Shown: piece after piece, positions 1-7,385 of the stretch
How the letters are laid out: every line of letters starts with the position of its first letter
Position numbering within the stretch: the first letter of the stretch is position 1
Origin: Fidelibacterota bacterium TMED108
GTDB lineage: Bacteria; Fidelibacterota; Marinisomatia; Marinisomatales; TCS55
Direction: 5' to 3'
NCBI GenBank assembly: GCA_002172545.1
Contig: NHFJ01000023.1
Span: forward strand, 7,600-21,307
Length of the DNA stretch: 13,708 nt
Position numbers and translations under genes: made by a program
Notes under the pieces: generated by a model
Told to the model about the DNA's origin: nothing
The model's input: the letters and a program-made list of their open reading frames with translations, nothing else
The model's database searches: none

Positions 1-132
1 GTGAATCTTGCTTTTAAATCAAGCGGAATAGACCCATTTTACACGCGCTTTGCGAGTTCTTTTGTTCTAAAAATTGACAAAAATACTGAAATTGATGGAA
101 CAGGAGTTATGGAAATAATGGATTTGCAGTAA
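1..132 (+). CDS. C-terminal end of an unidentified protein (partial)
   Basis: An open frame enters at the window edge and runs 43 codons to a TAA at 130-132, one base before the ATG of the ABC ATPase. The visible residues include DPFYTRFASSF and end in MEIMDLQ. The peptide has no membrane segment and no motif I recognise. It is called coding because it is open over its whole visible length and abuts the next gene with a single-base gap, as expected inside an operon. It is probably the first visible gene of the ABC exporter operon. Its function cannot be told from this fragment. Confidence 0.5.
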   Translation: MNLAFKSSGIDPFYTRFASSFVLKIDKNTEIDGTGVMEIMDLQ

Positions 133-133
133 A

Positions 134-1012
134 ATGTCAAATATTTTATCGATTGATACTGTTTCCAAATACTATGGCCAACTAAAAGCCTTAGACGGTA
201 TTAGCTTTGAAGTGCCAGAAAATTCTATTTTTGCTATTCTCGGACCTAATGGGAGTGGAAAATCCACATTGATTCGCGTTCTTGCCGGCTTAATAACAAG
301 CTGGGAAGGCGATATTTTTTACAAAAACCACTCGATAAGAAAAAAAGAAAATTATACAAATAATTTTGGGTTTATCGTTGAAGACCCTTCCTTTTATGAG
401 TACCTATCTGCAGCTATGAATTTGCGGATTCTTTGTAGACTAACCAACTCTCCTTTTGCACGAATCGAAGAAGTGCTGAGCCTAGTTGATTTGAGCGACC
501 GTAAAGATGAATTGGTTTCGAATTATTCATACGGCATGAAACAAAGACTTGGAATAGCTCAAGCGCTCTTGCATGATCCAAAAATTTTAATTCTTGATGA
601 ACCGAATAATGGCTTGGATCCTGTAGGTGTTAATCAAATTGCTGATATCATTTATAAATTAAGTCACGAAGGAAAAACAATCTGTATTTCAACCCACTCT
701 TTGAATGAGGTTGATAGACTTTGTACAGATGTAGCGATTATGAAAAAAGGGCGTTTGGTTATTGCCAAAGACATTCGCGGTGTTAGTAGTAAAAAAAGAT
801 TTTTTAGGGTAGAAACATTTGATGCTAAATACGTGCTATCTAAAATTAAAAGCCTTCGAGGACTTTCTGTGTTAGCAGCTCAAAGTAATTCAATTTTAGT
901 GTCTCAATCAGTTAACAGTATCCCCTTAACTGAAAACAAAACATTTAATAAAATTAAATCAATTAAGTCAATACAGATCGAATCCGATTTAATCGAATAT
1001 TATTATGTTTAG
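134..1012 (+). CDS. ABC-2 type transporter ATP-binding protein
   Basis: This is the cytoplasmic ATPase subunit that would power the membrane permease encoded next to it. The 292 residues start with a complete ABC domain: Walker A GPNGSGKS at 37-44, signature region YSYGMKQR at 131-138, Walker B ILILDEP at 151-157 followed by a D-loop (GLDP, 160-163), and the switch histidine H188 in STHS. The Q-loop position reads VEDP (82-85), with Glu in place of Gln; this and the YSxGMKQR signature are typical of the BcrA/DrrA-like branch of ABC-2 ATPases. About 70 C-terminal residues form the usual accessory region. The ATG lies one base after the preceding stop, and the 3' end overlaps the permease by 8 bases. 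The transported substrate cannot be predicted. Family call is secure. Confidence 0.93.
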   Translation: MSNILSIDTVSKYYGQLKALDGISFEVPENSIFAILGPNGSGKSTLIRVLAGLITSWEGDIFYKNHSIRKKENYTNNFGFIVEDPSFYEYLSAAMNLRILCRLTNSPFARIEEVLSLVDLSDRKDELVSNYSYGMKQRLGIAQALLHDPKILILDEPNNGLDPVGVNQIADIIYKLSHEGKTICISTHSLNEVDRLCTDVAIMKKGRLVIAKDIRGVSSKKRFFRVETFDAKYVLSKIKSLRGLSVLAAQSNSILVSQSVNSIPLTENKTFNKIKSIKSIQIESDLIEYYYV

Positions 1013-1844
1013 ATCGATGTTTGTCAATGAAGCTATTAAGACGCTTCAAAAAAAAAGAACCTACATTAGTTTTATTTTACTATTTTTTTTAGTGCCAATG
1101 ATTGTTTTGGCCATTGGCAATGGATCTGGATATCTTGAAATGCAAATTTATGGTCAATTAAAAGATTCGTTTATTGTTTTTGGTTCTCTAACTAATGGGT
1201 ATTTATCAAGCTACCTAATTATAGCGATTCTTGTAGGCCAAATGCCATTTTTAGCCACTATAGTTGCTGCGGAAATTGTTTCAGGAGAGTATGCTAAGGG
1301 AACTTTTAGAATGTATTTATCGAGACCTATATCTAGATATAAAGTTCTTTTTTCTAAGCTAATCGTTGTGATTATTTATACAATAATAATGATGTTTTTC
1401 TTTGTCTTTTATACTCTTGGCGTTAGCTGTCTTTTTCTTGGCGTAGGAGATCTTGCAGTTTTCCATCAAGGTTTACTTTTTTTATCAGATGGAGATGTGC
1501 TGTGGAGATTTTTATTAGCATTTGCCATATCAACAGGAGTAATGCTGTCAATATCATGTTTATGTTTTATGTTATCAACTTTTTTTAAAAATAGCGTCAC
1601 ACCAATAATTATAACTATTAGTACAGTATTTATTGGTTCTGCTATATCTTTTATACCACTAGAAATATTTGAACTTATCAATCCTTTTCTTTTTACGGGT
1701 TATATTGATTTGTTCCTATCAGCATTTCATGACCCAATTCCTTGGAATATTATTGCAAATGCATCTGTTACTTGCGTTGTTTGGTCATCAATATTTATCT
1801 ACATATCATTTTACCACTTTAATAGAAAGGAGATATTGACTTGA
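1005..1844 (+). CDS. ABC-2 type transporter permease
   Basis: This is the integral-membrane partner of the ATPase upstream. The 279 residues contain about six hydrophobic segments, roughly at 21-38, 68-88, 118-145, 170-192, 200-216 and 250-270. Between the second and third lies the ABC-2 hallmark: an acidic residue, then G-T-x-R and a SRP-x-SR stretch (E90 to R111), which also occurs in NosY/GldF-like permeases. The ATG at 1005 lies inside the ATPase gene (8-base overlap), indicating translational coupling; an ATG at 1017 is a possible alternative start. The 3' end overlaps the next gene by 4 bases. Size and topology fit a half-transporter that dimerises. Substrate unknown. Confidence 0.9.
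   Translation: MFRSMFVNEAIKTLQKKRTYISFILLFFLVPMIVLAIGNGSGYLEMQIYGQLKDSFIVFGSLTNGYLSSYLIIAILVGQMPFLATIVAAEIVSGEYAKGTFRMYLSRPISRYKVLFSKLIVVIIYTIIMMFFFVFYTLGVSCLFLGVGDLAVFHQGLLFLSDGDVLWRFLLAFAISTGVMLSISCLCFMLSTFFKNSVTPIIITISTVFIGSAISFIPLEIFELINPFLFTGYIDLFLSAFHDPIPWNIIANASVTCVVWSSIFIYISFYHFNRKEILT
1826..1833 (+). promoter_or_regulatory. Shine-Dalgarno site fixing a TTG start
   Basis: AAAGGAGA lies 7-8 bases upstream of the TTG at 1841. No in-frame ATG lies near this site, and the TTG is followed at once by a signal-peptide-like sequence. The site therefore supports TTG as the real start of the LolA-like gene, overlapping the permease stop as TTGA. Confidence 0.6.
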
Positions 1845-2578
1845 AGGTTCTTCTGATGGCATTAATAATGTCATACGCAACTGCAAATCAGGGCGAAGAT
1901 GATTACGCAAAAACAATCATTGAAAAAACCGAATTACAATATAGGCTTATAAATGATTATCAGGTCAGAATGACTATATCAATGAAAATTCCCGCTTTTA
2001 GAATGCCTAAAAAAAAATATACCGTTTTTTTTAAGCAACCAGATAAAATAAAAATTAAGAGCAAAGGGTTTGGCCTTTTACCTCGTACAGGAATGTTTAC
2101 CTCGCCAAGAGAAAATTTTGATAATTTGACAGATATAGTTATCAATAAAGACTCACTAGGTTTGGATAGTAGCAGTGTTATGCTTCGTGGAAATTTAATT
2201 GTTGACAGCTTGGCGATTAAAATGCCTAATGATTACGCCAAGGTTACGTTTAAACCCACAGTTGATGTTACGATAGATACATCACAATGGGTTATAACGG
2301 GTGTTGTTACAAAAATTGACACTATTAAAATCATGCAAATAAACAACGAATATGGTTTTGTTGACGGTGAACATTTATTACCAGTAAGATCTACTGTAGA
2401 ATATTTTGTTAAAGATGCTAGAATATCAAAATGGCTAAAAAAAGATATCGGTTCATTTATTGGAAGTCAGCAAAAAATGGACATTCAAGATGATATGGTA
2501 AAAGGGAAGATAACCGTACTGTATAGTAAATACAGGGTTAACAAAGGAATAGATGAATCCGTATTTAAGAAGAATTAA
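1841..2578 (+). CDS. Secreted LolA-like / outer-membrane lipoprotein-sorting-type protein
   Basis: The 245-residue product begins with a short signal peptide, with a hydrophobic stretch at about 3-12 and an ATA-N cleavage site after residue 15, so it should act outside the cytoplasm. The mature part alternates short strands and charged turns. It includes a stretch with K-x-P-D-K-I-K-I-K spacing near 65-75 and, further on, a GEHLLPVRSTVEYF-like strand, which resembles the half-barrel fold of LolA/LolB and related lipoprotein-sorting domains. I assign it by this pattern only; no catalytic motif is visible. The gene starts at TTG with a good ribosome site and overlaps the permease by 4 bases. 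It may be the periplasmic partner of the ABC exporter, perhaps handling a lipid or lipoprotein. Moderate confidence in the fold, low in the role. Confidence 0.55.
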   Translation: MKVLLMALIMSYATANQGEDDYAKTIIEKTELQYRLINDYQVRMTISMKIPAFRMPKKKYTVFFKQPDKIKIKSKGFGLLPRTGMFTSPRENFDNLTDIVINKDSLGLDSSSVMLRGNLIVDSLAIKMPNDYAKVTFKPTVDVTIDTSQWVITGVVTKIDTIKIMQINNEYGFVDGEHLLPVRSTVEYFVKDARISKWLKKDIGSFIGSQQKMDIQDDMVKGKITVLYSKYRVNKGIDESVFKKN

Positions 2579-2637
2579 TTTTTTGTAAAATCGGTGTTAT
2601 ATTTAAAGCAGCAATCAACTTAATTCAGGAGGTTAAA

Positions 2638-2976
2638 ATGGATAATTTTTTATTAGAATGTCTAAAGATATTTGTAGCTGTATCAATATTTTATGTTTGG
2701 GTGCCTAGATATTTCAATATTATAGAGGAATTCAAGCAGTACAATTATCCTGATTATTTGCGAGATATTGTCGGCATTTTAAAATTAACTTTTGCATTTA
2801 TGTTGGTAGCGAAAGATACGCAGTATGTACTAATGGCTTCAGGCGGATTAGTGGTTTTAATGTTAGCTGCATTTGCTACGCACATTAGAGTAAAAAATAA
2901 TTATAAATTATTTTTTCCATCGCTATCTCTAATGCTAATTAATTCGCTTATTTTTTACATGACATATTCAGCATAG
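2638..2976 (+). CDS. Small DoxX-like membrane protein
   Basis: The 112-residue protein has four hydrophobic segments at about 5-25, 42-60, 62-82 and 92-110, the size and topology of the DoxX-like family. Between segments 1 and 2 it has the family-typical motif of a Tyr-Pro-Asp turn followed by LRDIVGILKL. DoxX-like proteins are poorly understood; some relatives are linked to thiol and redox stress at the membrane. The start is well marked by AGGAGGT at 2627-2633, five bases before the ATG. It lies 59 bases after the LolA-like gene; a lone TATATT at 2598-2603 could be a -10 element but has no convincing -35. It is probably either the last gene of the ABC operon or an independent unit. Confidence 0.72.
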   Translation: MDNFLLECLKIFVAVSIFYVWVPRYFNIIEEFKQYNYPDYLRDIVGILKLTFAFMLVAKDTQYVLMASGGLVVLMLAAFATHIRVKNNYKLFFPSLSLMLINSLIFYMTYSA

Positions 2977-3030
2977 ATAATTATATCTAAAAATATATTA
3001 ACTTTTATATATTAATAAAATAGGTCTAAC

Positions 3031-3804
3031 ATGATTACAGTAATCTCTCCAGCAAAAAAACTTTCAGATGAATGCCATGCCTATGAAGCAGATCATTCGC
3101 AACCAGCCTACCTAGTCAAGTCAGCCGAGTTAGTTGATCAACTAAAAAGTTACGAACCTTCCTACTTGCAAAGCTTAATGGGAATCAGTGAGAAATTATC
3201 AGTTTTGAATTGGGAAAGATATCAGAGTTGGAATTCATCTTTTAGTAGCAACAATTCCCGTCAAGCTTTTTTTACCTTTAAAGGAGATACTTATACCGGA
3301 TTAGATGCAGATACTTTATCCACTGAGGATTTATCTTTTTCTCAAAACCATACTAGAATTCTATCGGGGCTATACGGCGTTTTGAAGCCACTTGATTTGA
3401 TAATGCCCTATAGATTAGAAATGGGTACAAAAATTGAAAATAAGTTTGGTAAAAATTTGTATGATTTTTGGGGAGATGAGCTTGTAGCGGACTTAGAAAA
3501 AGATTTATCCAATCATGATTCAAGATATATTGTCAACTGCGCATCGGTTGAATATTTTAAATCTATTGATAAAGATTCCTTGAACGGTAAGGTTATTACG
3601 CCAGTCTTTAAAGAAATAAAAAAAGGTAAAGCTCGCATTGTGTCATTCTTTGCAAAGAAAGCGAGGGGAATGATGGCAAGATATATTATTCAAAATCAAA
3701 TCAACGATCCGGACGAGATAAGAAAATTTGATCTAGGTGGCTATGAATATAATGATGGCCTATCAAATACCATGGAGCCAGTATTTACTCGGGTACAAGC
3801 CTAA
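3031..3804 (+). CDS. yaaA: Peroxide stress protein YaaA (UPF0246 family)
   Basis: The 257 residues match the family length (E. coli YaaA is about 258). Family-typical blocks are visible in order: the N-terminal MITVISPAKKL, a LSGLYGVLKPLDLIMPYRLE block at 111-130 followed by MGTKIEN and LYDFWGD, a NCASVEYFKSID block, and VSFFAKKARGMMARYI towards the end. In E. coli, YaaA is induced by OxyR and lowers free intracellular iron during hydrogen peroxide stress, limiting DNA and protein oxidation; it is cytoplasmic and binds DNA. The ATG has only a weak AGG at 3022-3024 upstream, in a very AT-rich 54-base gap after the DoxX-like gene. Its stop codon overlaps that of the convergent cyclase-like gene. 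Confidence 0.95.
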   Translation: MITVISPAKKLSDECHAYEADHSQPAYLVKSAELVDQLKSYEPSYLQSLMGISEKLSVLNWERYQSWNSSFSSNNSRQAFFTFKGDTYTGLDADTLSTEDLSFSQNHTRILSGLYGVLKPLDLIMPYRLEMGTKIENKFGKNLYDFWGDELVADLEKDLSNHDSRYIVNCASVEYFKSIDKDSLNGKVITPVFKEIKKGKARIVSFFAKKARGMMARYIIQNQINDPDEIRKFDLGGYEYNDGLSNTMEPVFTRVQA

Positions 3805-4778
3805 CCCTTAATTGCATTATCTATTAGTCTGTCCGGCCTCCCAACTATCTCTACTGCACTTTGACCGGATGATTTGTCTAGGATTTTTTTCCCATCTTTT
3901 TTCAGTACAAAAGAAAGTTCACCATCTAAATACTCTCTGACCTTAGGGACCATTCCCGTTTTATCGGGCGCGTATAATATGCCGCTTTTGCTTCCAGCTT
4001 TAATCTTGATTTCTAATTGAAGACCGCCTTTTTTTATTACCCAAAACAAAGTATCGTTTTCAAATTTGATTTTTAAAATTTTTGAAAAATTGTATGTCGT
4101 AAACCTGTACAATTTCTCTTGATATTGAACGCCAACTATAAATCCTGAAAATTCATAATTTTTCCAAGGTATCGTCGCAAGAGACGCAGAAATACTTAAC
4201 TGTGGCTCGTTAAAATTATTTGATTGTGCCCAAACCCAGTCTTTAGGAAAATTCCGCCCCCAGTCTTTTTCAATATATCCTACGCCCTGATTAAGGTCTA
4301 TCCTATCTCCATTGATATCTAAATATCCACTCAAATTATGGTTCATGCTGAGAATTCCATGAAAACACTCCATTGTTGGAACATATCCATACCAACCCAT
4401 ACACCCTCTTTCAATTAGTGATACCGGCCATGGGTTAAGCTTATTTGCGCTAATCTCACCCTTAACACTTAGATCTTCAGTCTTAAAATCAAGCACAACG
4501 CGTTCTAATGAGAAATAATTATTTCCTAGTTTTAGCTTGTAGGAGTTTGCATTGCACTGGAATTCTTCAACTTTATAAGGTATATAATCTACTCTGCCAC
4601 TTGATCCTTGATAAAACATCAAAAACGCAGTTTGGTTATTATTTGCACCGCTTCTATAAATACCCGGTATTACAACAAATGCTTTACCGTTTTTAGAAGA
4701 CATTTTGTGATACCAGCCTTCAAAGAACGGTCTTTTTTGTGACTGTCCGTGGTAAAGTTCAGGCCGCTTGAAAATCAT
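3801..4778 (-). CDS. Tocopherol-cyclase-like family protein
   Basis: The 325-residue protein has the main conserved blocks of the tocopherol cyclase family (plant VTE1 / cyanobacterial slr1737 type): FFEGWYHKM at 18-26, PGI near 38-40, MECFHGILSMNHNLSG at 136-151, and GYIEKDWGRNFPKDWVWAQS at 167-186. In plants and cyanobacteria the enzyme closes the chromanol ring of vitamin E from a prenylated quinol. Many non-photosynthetic bacteria carry homologues of unknown substrate, and no tocopherol pathway gene is visible nearby, so the activity here is not established. There is no signal peptide or membrane helix. It is the only minus-strand gene in the window. It meets yaaA tail to tail with overlapping stop codons and faces the TauE gene head to head. 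The ATG has no ribosome site; a TATAAT lies five bases upstream. Confidence 0.85.
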   Translation of the reverse strand: MIFKRPELYHGQSQKRPFFEGWYHKMSSKNGKAFVVIPGIYRSGANNNQTAFLMFYQGSSGRVDYIPYKVEEFQCNANSYKLKLGNNYFSLERVVLDFKTEDLSVKGEISANKLNPWPVSLIERGCMGWYGYVPTMECFHGILSMNHNLSGYLDINGDRIDLNQGVGYIEKDWGRNFPKDWVWAQSNNFNEPQLSISASLATIPWKNYEFSGFIVGVQYQEKLYRFTTYNFSKILKIKFENDTLFWVIKKGGLQLEIKIKAGSKSGILYAPDKTGMVPKVREYLDGELSFVLKKDGKKILDKSSGQSAVEIVGRPDRLIDNAIKG

Positions 4779-4783
4779 GTAAT

Positions 4784-4789
4784 ATTATA
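4784..4789 (-). promoter_or_regulatory. Candidate -10 element for the cyclase-like gene
   Basis: Read on the minus strand, this is TATAAT, ending five bases before the ATG at 4778. A transcript starting at the usual distance would begin at or near the A of the ATG, so it would be leaderless. No clear -35 is visible. The sequence is a consensus match but the region is very AT-rich. Confidence 0.35.
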
Positions 4790-4832
4790 ATTTAATAGAT
4801 ATTTATACGTAAGCATTATTCTGTAAATTACT

Positions 4833-4838
4833 TATAAT
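4833..4838 (+). promoter_or_regulatory. Candidate -10 element for the TauE/SafE gene
   Basis: A perfect TATAAT lies nine bases before the ATG at 4848, within the 69-base divergent gap. A transcript initiated from it would start close to the ATG, leaving little or no leader. No ribosome site lies between them and no good -35 is seen. It could drive the long downstream gene run. Confidence 0.38.
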
Positions 4839-4847
4839 TTAAAATCT

Positions 4848-5600
4848 ATGGAATCAATAGTACTCATAATTGCTGCTTTTTTAACTTCGGTCCTATCCGC
4901 TATTATAGGAATGGGTGGAGGTATTACACTTCTTGGTATAATGGCAATCATTATGCCTACTGGATATTTGGTTATTGCTTACCATGGAATTATTCAATTG
5001 GTTAGCAATGCGACAAGAACAGCCGTTTACAGGCAGCATATTAGCGAACCTATCATTAAGCGATTTTTGATTGGCCTTGTGCCTGGCTTGCTATTATCAG
5101 TCGCTATAATTTACGGGGCAACTACGTTTTTTAAAACTCCATCCGCCGCTGATATTAAAATTGATTTTTTAAAACCAGCAATTGGAATTTATATTATCTG
5201 GTTCCTCTACTTACGAAAAAAGAAAAAAACTATCTCAAAGGAAGCATATAAGCGGATGGGTGTTCTAGCTGGTCTTGCGACTGTATTTATTGGGGCGATG
5301 GGGCCATTAATTGCCCCGCTATTCATTAATGATAAGTTAAAAAAAGAAAGCATAATCGCTACGAAAGCTGCCTGCCAAGCAGCAGGACATTTAGGTAAAA
5401 TGCCTATTTTCTTTTTGTTTTTTAATGTTAGCTATATTGAAGATTGGAGCGTGCTTTTACCCTTAGTAATTGCAGTCTACGCTGGAACAAAAATTGGCAA
5501 GCTAATGCTTGGGAAGCTGCCTGAAGTTTTATTTCAAAACCTATTTAAATCTGTATTAACCTTAATAGCTATTCGCCTCATAGTAATGCAAGTATGGTAA
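4848..5600 (+). CDS. TauE/SafE family membrane anion exporter
   Basis: The 250-residue protein is almost entirely hydrophobic, with about eight segments arranged as two similar halves. The first half opens with a glycine-rich IIGMGGGITLLG stretch (about 19-30) and the second has a related FIGAMGPLIAPLFI stretch after about residue 146, the internal duplication typical of TauE/SafE. A basic loop (about 122-133) separates the halves. Members move small organic or sulfur-containing anions such as sulfite, sulfoacetate or taurine breakdown products, but the family name does not fix the substrate. The gene overlaps the next by 7 bases, so it should be co-translated with the serine hydrolase. Family confidence is high; substrate unknown. 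Confidence 0.9.
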   Translation: MESIVLIIAAFLTSVLSAIIGMGGGITLLGIMAIIMPTGYLVIAYHGIIQLVSNATRTAVYRQHISEPIIKRFLIGLVPGLLLSVAIIYGATTFFKTPSAADIKIDFLKPAIGIYIIWFLYLRKKKKTISKEAYKRMGVLAGLATVFIGAMGPLIAPLFINDKLKKESIIATKAACQAAGHLGKMPIFFLFFNVSYIEDWSVLLPLVIAVYAGTKIGKLMLGKLPEVLFQNLFKSVLTLIAIRLIVMQVW

Positions 5601-6829
5601 GATACTTTATTATTGCAGTTTTGTTTTATTTCTTTTCGTGCTCAGGAACAAAAGACTCCAGAATTCTTGAAAGAATATTGCTTTCTATGGATAAAAAATA
5701 TTCTTCAATAGTTAATAATCCAAACGACTATTATTTACAAATTGCTTACACTCAAATTGATAGGAATTCACAGCAAGAACCTGTATTTACTTTGCACACA
5801 TTTAATGTAGATAATACAAAATATTTTTACCCTGCAAGCACTGTAAAACTCCCAGCGGCTGTATTAGCCTTAGACAAGCTCAGGCGCTATGAATCGCTTA
5901 GTATCGATAAAGATACAAAGTTAACTATAAATTCAGATAAAACCTGGATGTCGTCTATGCTGGGCGATAGTAGTTCTGAGAATGGGGAAGCTACAATTGC
6001 TCAGTTTATTAAAAAAATATTTGTAGTTTCTGATAACGACGCGTTTAATCGCTTGTATGAGTTTTTGGGGCAAGATCATTTTAATCAGAGAATGTGGGAT
6101 CTTGGATACAGTGAAACCAGAATGCGGCACCGCCTATCCATTCCTCTTACCGCAGAACAAAATAAATATACAAATTCACTCAGTTTTTTTATAAATGACA
6201 AAAAAATACTAGAACAGCAAATGCAGTTTTCAAGTCTGCCCTTAACAGTGAATTCAGTAAAAAATTTGATTGGAAAATCATATATGCAGAGCGCAAAATT
6301 GATAGATGCGCCGATGGATTTTTCTGGTAAAAATTTTTTTAATATATCAGAACAGCATTTATTTTTACAGCAAATAATGTTCCCCAGAAATATCAATAGC
6401 GATAAAAAGCTATATCTTAGAGCAGAGGACTTTGACTTTTTATACGAATGGATGTCCAAGCTTCCACGAGAAAGTAGATACCCATTTTATTCAGATTATG
6501 ATAAATATCCCGATGGGTATTGTAAATTTTTGATGTTTGGTGATTCAAATAAAAAAATTCCAAACCATATCCGTATTTATAATAAGGTAGGTATGGCTTA
6601 CGGTTTTTTAATAGATAACGCGTATATAGTTGATACAAAAAATAAGATTGAATTCTTCTTGACTGCTTCTGTCTATAGCAATGACAATCAAATTCTAAAC
6701 GATAACCAGTACGAATACAATGAATTAACACTACCTTTCTTGGCAGAGCTTGGAGAAAAAGTTTACAATTACGAGCTATCTAGAAAGCGAAATATAGTTC
6801 CTGATTTAAGTCGATTTATTTCACAATAA
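5594..6829 (+). CDS. Beta-lactamase-fold serine hydrolase, lipoprotein
   Basis: The 411 residues begin with a lipoprotein signal peptide (hydrophobic 5-14, Cys16 after F-F-S), so the protein is predicted to be membrane-anchored outside the cytoplasm. It has the three signatures of the serine beta-lactamase/penicillin-binding fold in order: S-T-V-K at 82-85 (nucleophile Ser82, Lys85), S-D-N at 146-148, and K-V-G at 330-332 in place of K-T-G. The gap between the second and third motifs is about 180 residues, much longer than in a class A beta-lactamase, and the ExxLN motif that supplies the deacylating Glu is not seen where expected. A peptidoglycan-related or other hydrolase is therefore more likely than a resistance enzyme. 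The start overlaps the TauE gene by 7 bases. Confidence 0.8.
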   Translation: MVRYFIIAVLFYFFSCSGTKDSRILERILLSMDKKYSSIVNNPNDYYLQIAYTQIDRNSQQEPVFTLHTFNVDNTKYFYPASTVKLPAAVLALDKLRRYESLSIDKDTKLTINSDKTWMSSMLGDSSSENGEATIAQFIKKIFVVSDNDAFNRLYEFLGQDHFNQRMWDLGYSETRMRHRLSIPLTAEQNKYTNSLSFFINDKKILEQQMQFSSLPLTVNSVKNLIGKSYMQSAKLIDAPMDFSGKNFFNISEQHLFLQQIMFPRNINSDKKLYLRAEDFDFLYEWMSKLPRESRYPFYSDYDKYPDGYCKFLMFGDSNKKIPNHIRIYNKVGMAYGFLIDNAYIVDTKNKIEFFLTASVYSNDNQILNDNQYEYNELTLPFLAELGEKVYNYELSRKRNIVPDLSRFISQ

Positions 6830-6878
6830 CTCTTTTTTATCTTTTCATTGATAAACTAGATTTATTGCAGGTAAACAA

Positions 6879-7385
6879 ATGAATTTTAATTATTTTGCAT
6901 TTATAAAAAAGTTAGCAATAGTTGTTTGTGCGATTGTTTTTAGCTGTTCAGATTCAAATTTAAAATTGAAGACAGTTAATGCTCCGGATATTTTAAGACA
7001 GGTTAAAACTCACAGTGGCAGTAAATCCGTACTGGTGAATTTCTGGGCAACTACCTGCGCGCCTTGCATTGAAGAGATCCCGTGGATACTTGAACTTTCA
7101 GAGCAATACGGTGAAGATTTGAAAGTCTATTTCGTCAGCACCGATTGGTTGGAAAACAAAAAAAGGGTGATACGGTTTTTAGAAAAACATAATATAGAGG
7201 GTTTATCTTTTCTTAAAGAAGAAGGTAATGATTTTAATTTTATAAATACTATTAATGAAGAATGGTCTGGGGCAATGCCTTTTACGATTATCTACAATAA
7301 AAACGGTAGCATATCTAGCTACTGGGAAAATATCGAAGATAAGGCTTTTTTTGAGAATGCTGTAAAGGAGGCACTTGCTTCATGA
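6879..7385 (+). CDS. TlpA-like thioredoxin-fold lipoprotein
   Basis: The 168-residue product has a lipoprotein signal peptide (hydrophobic 12-21, lipobox V-F-S-C with Cys23) and a thioredoxin fold. The active site is W-A-T-T-C-A-P-C with Cys60 and Cys63, and the cis-proline is P134 in GAMPFT. TlpA/ResA-like proteins reduce disulfides outside the cytoplasm, for example in apocytochrome or metalloprotein maturation; the CAPC centre fits a reductase. The ATG is preceded by CAGGT at 6868-6872. A 49-base gap separates it from the serine hydrolase, so a promoter could lie there, though none is clear. The 3' end overlaps the aminotransferase by ATGA, which ties this exported redox protein to cytoplasmic amino-acid enzymes; the reason is not evident. 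Confidence 0.88.
   Translation: MNFNYFAFIKKLAIVVCAIVFSCSDSNLKLKTVNAPDILRQVKTHSGSKSVLVNFWATTCAPCIEEIPWILELSEQYGEDLKVYFVSTDWLENKKRVIRFLEKHNIEGLSFLKEEGNDFNFINTINEEWSGAMPFTIIYNKNGSISSYWENIEDKAFFENAVKEALAS

Noticed and set aside
98..109. GAAC-N4-GTTA resembling a Bacillus-type LexA box
   Set aside because: The second half-site is imperfect, it lies inside a coding frame and is not near the SOS genes.
2992..3013. AATATAT / ATATATT inverted repeat as a terminator
   Set aside because: A 7-base all-AT stem with an 8-base loop is too weak and is expected by chance in this AT-rich gap.
5594..6829. Antibiotic resistance class A beta-lactamase
   Set aside because: The protein is too long, has KVG instead of KTG and lacks a visible ExxLN motif.
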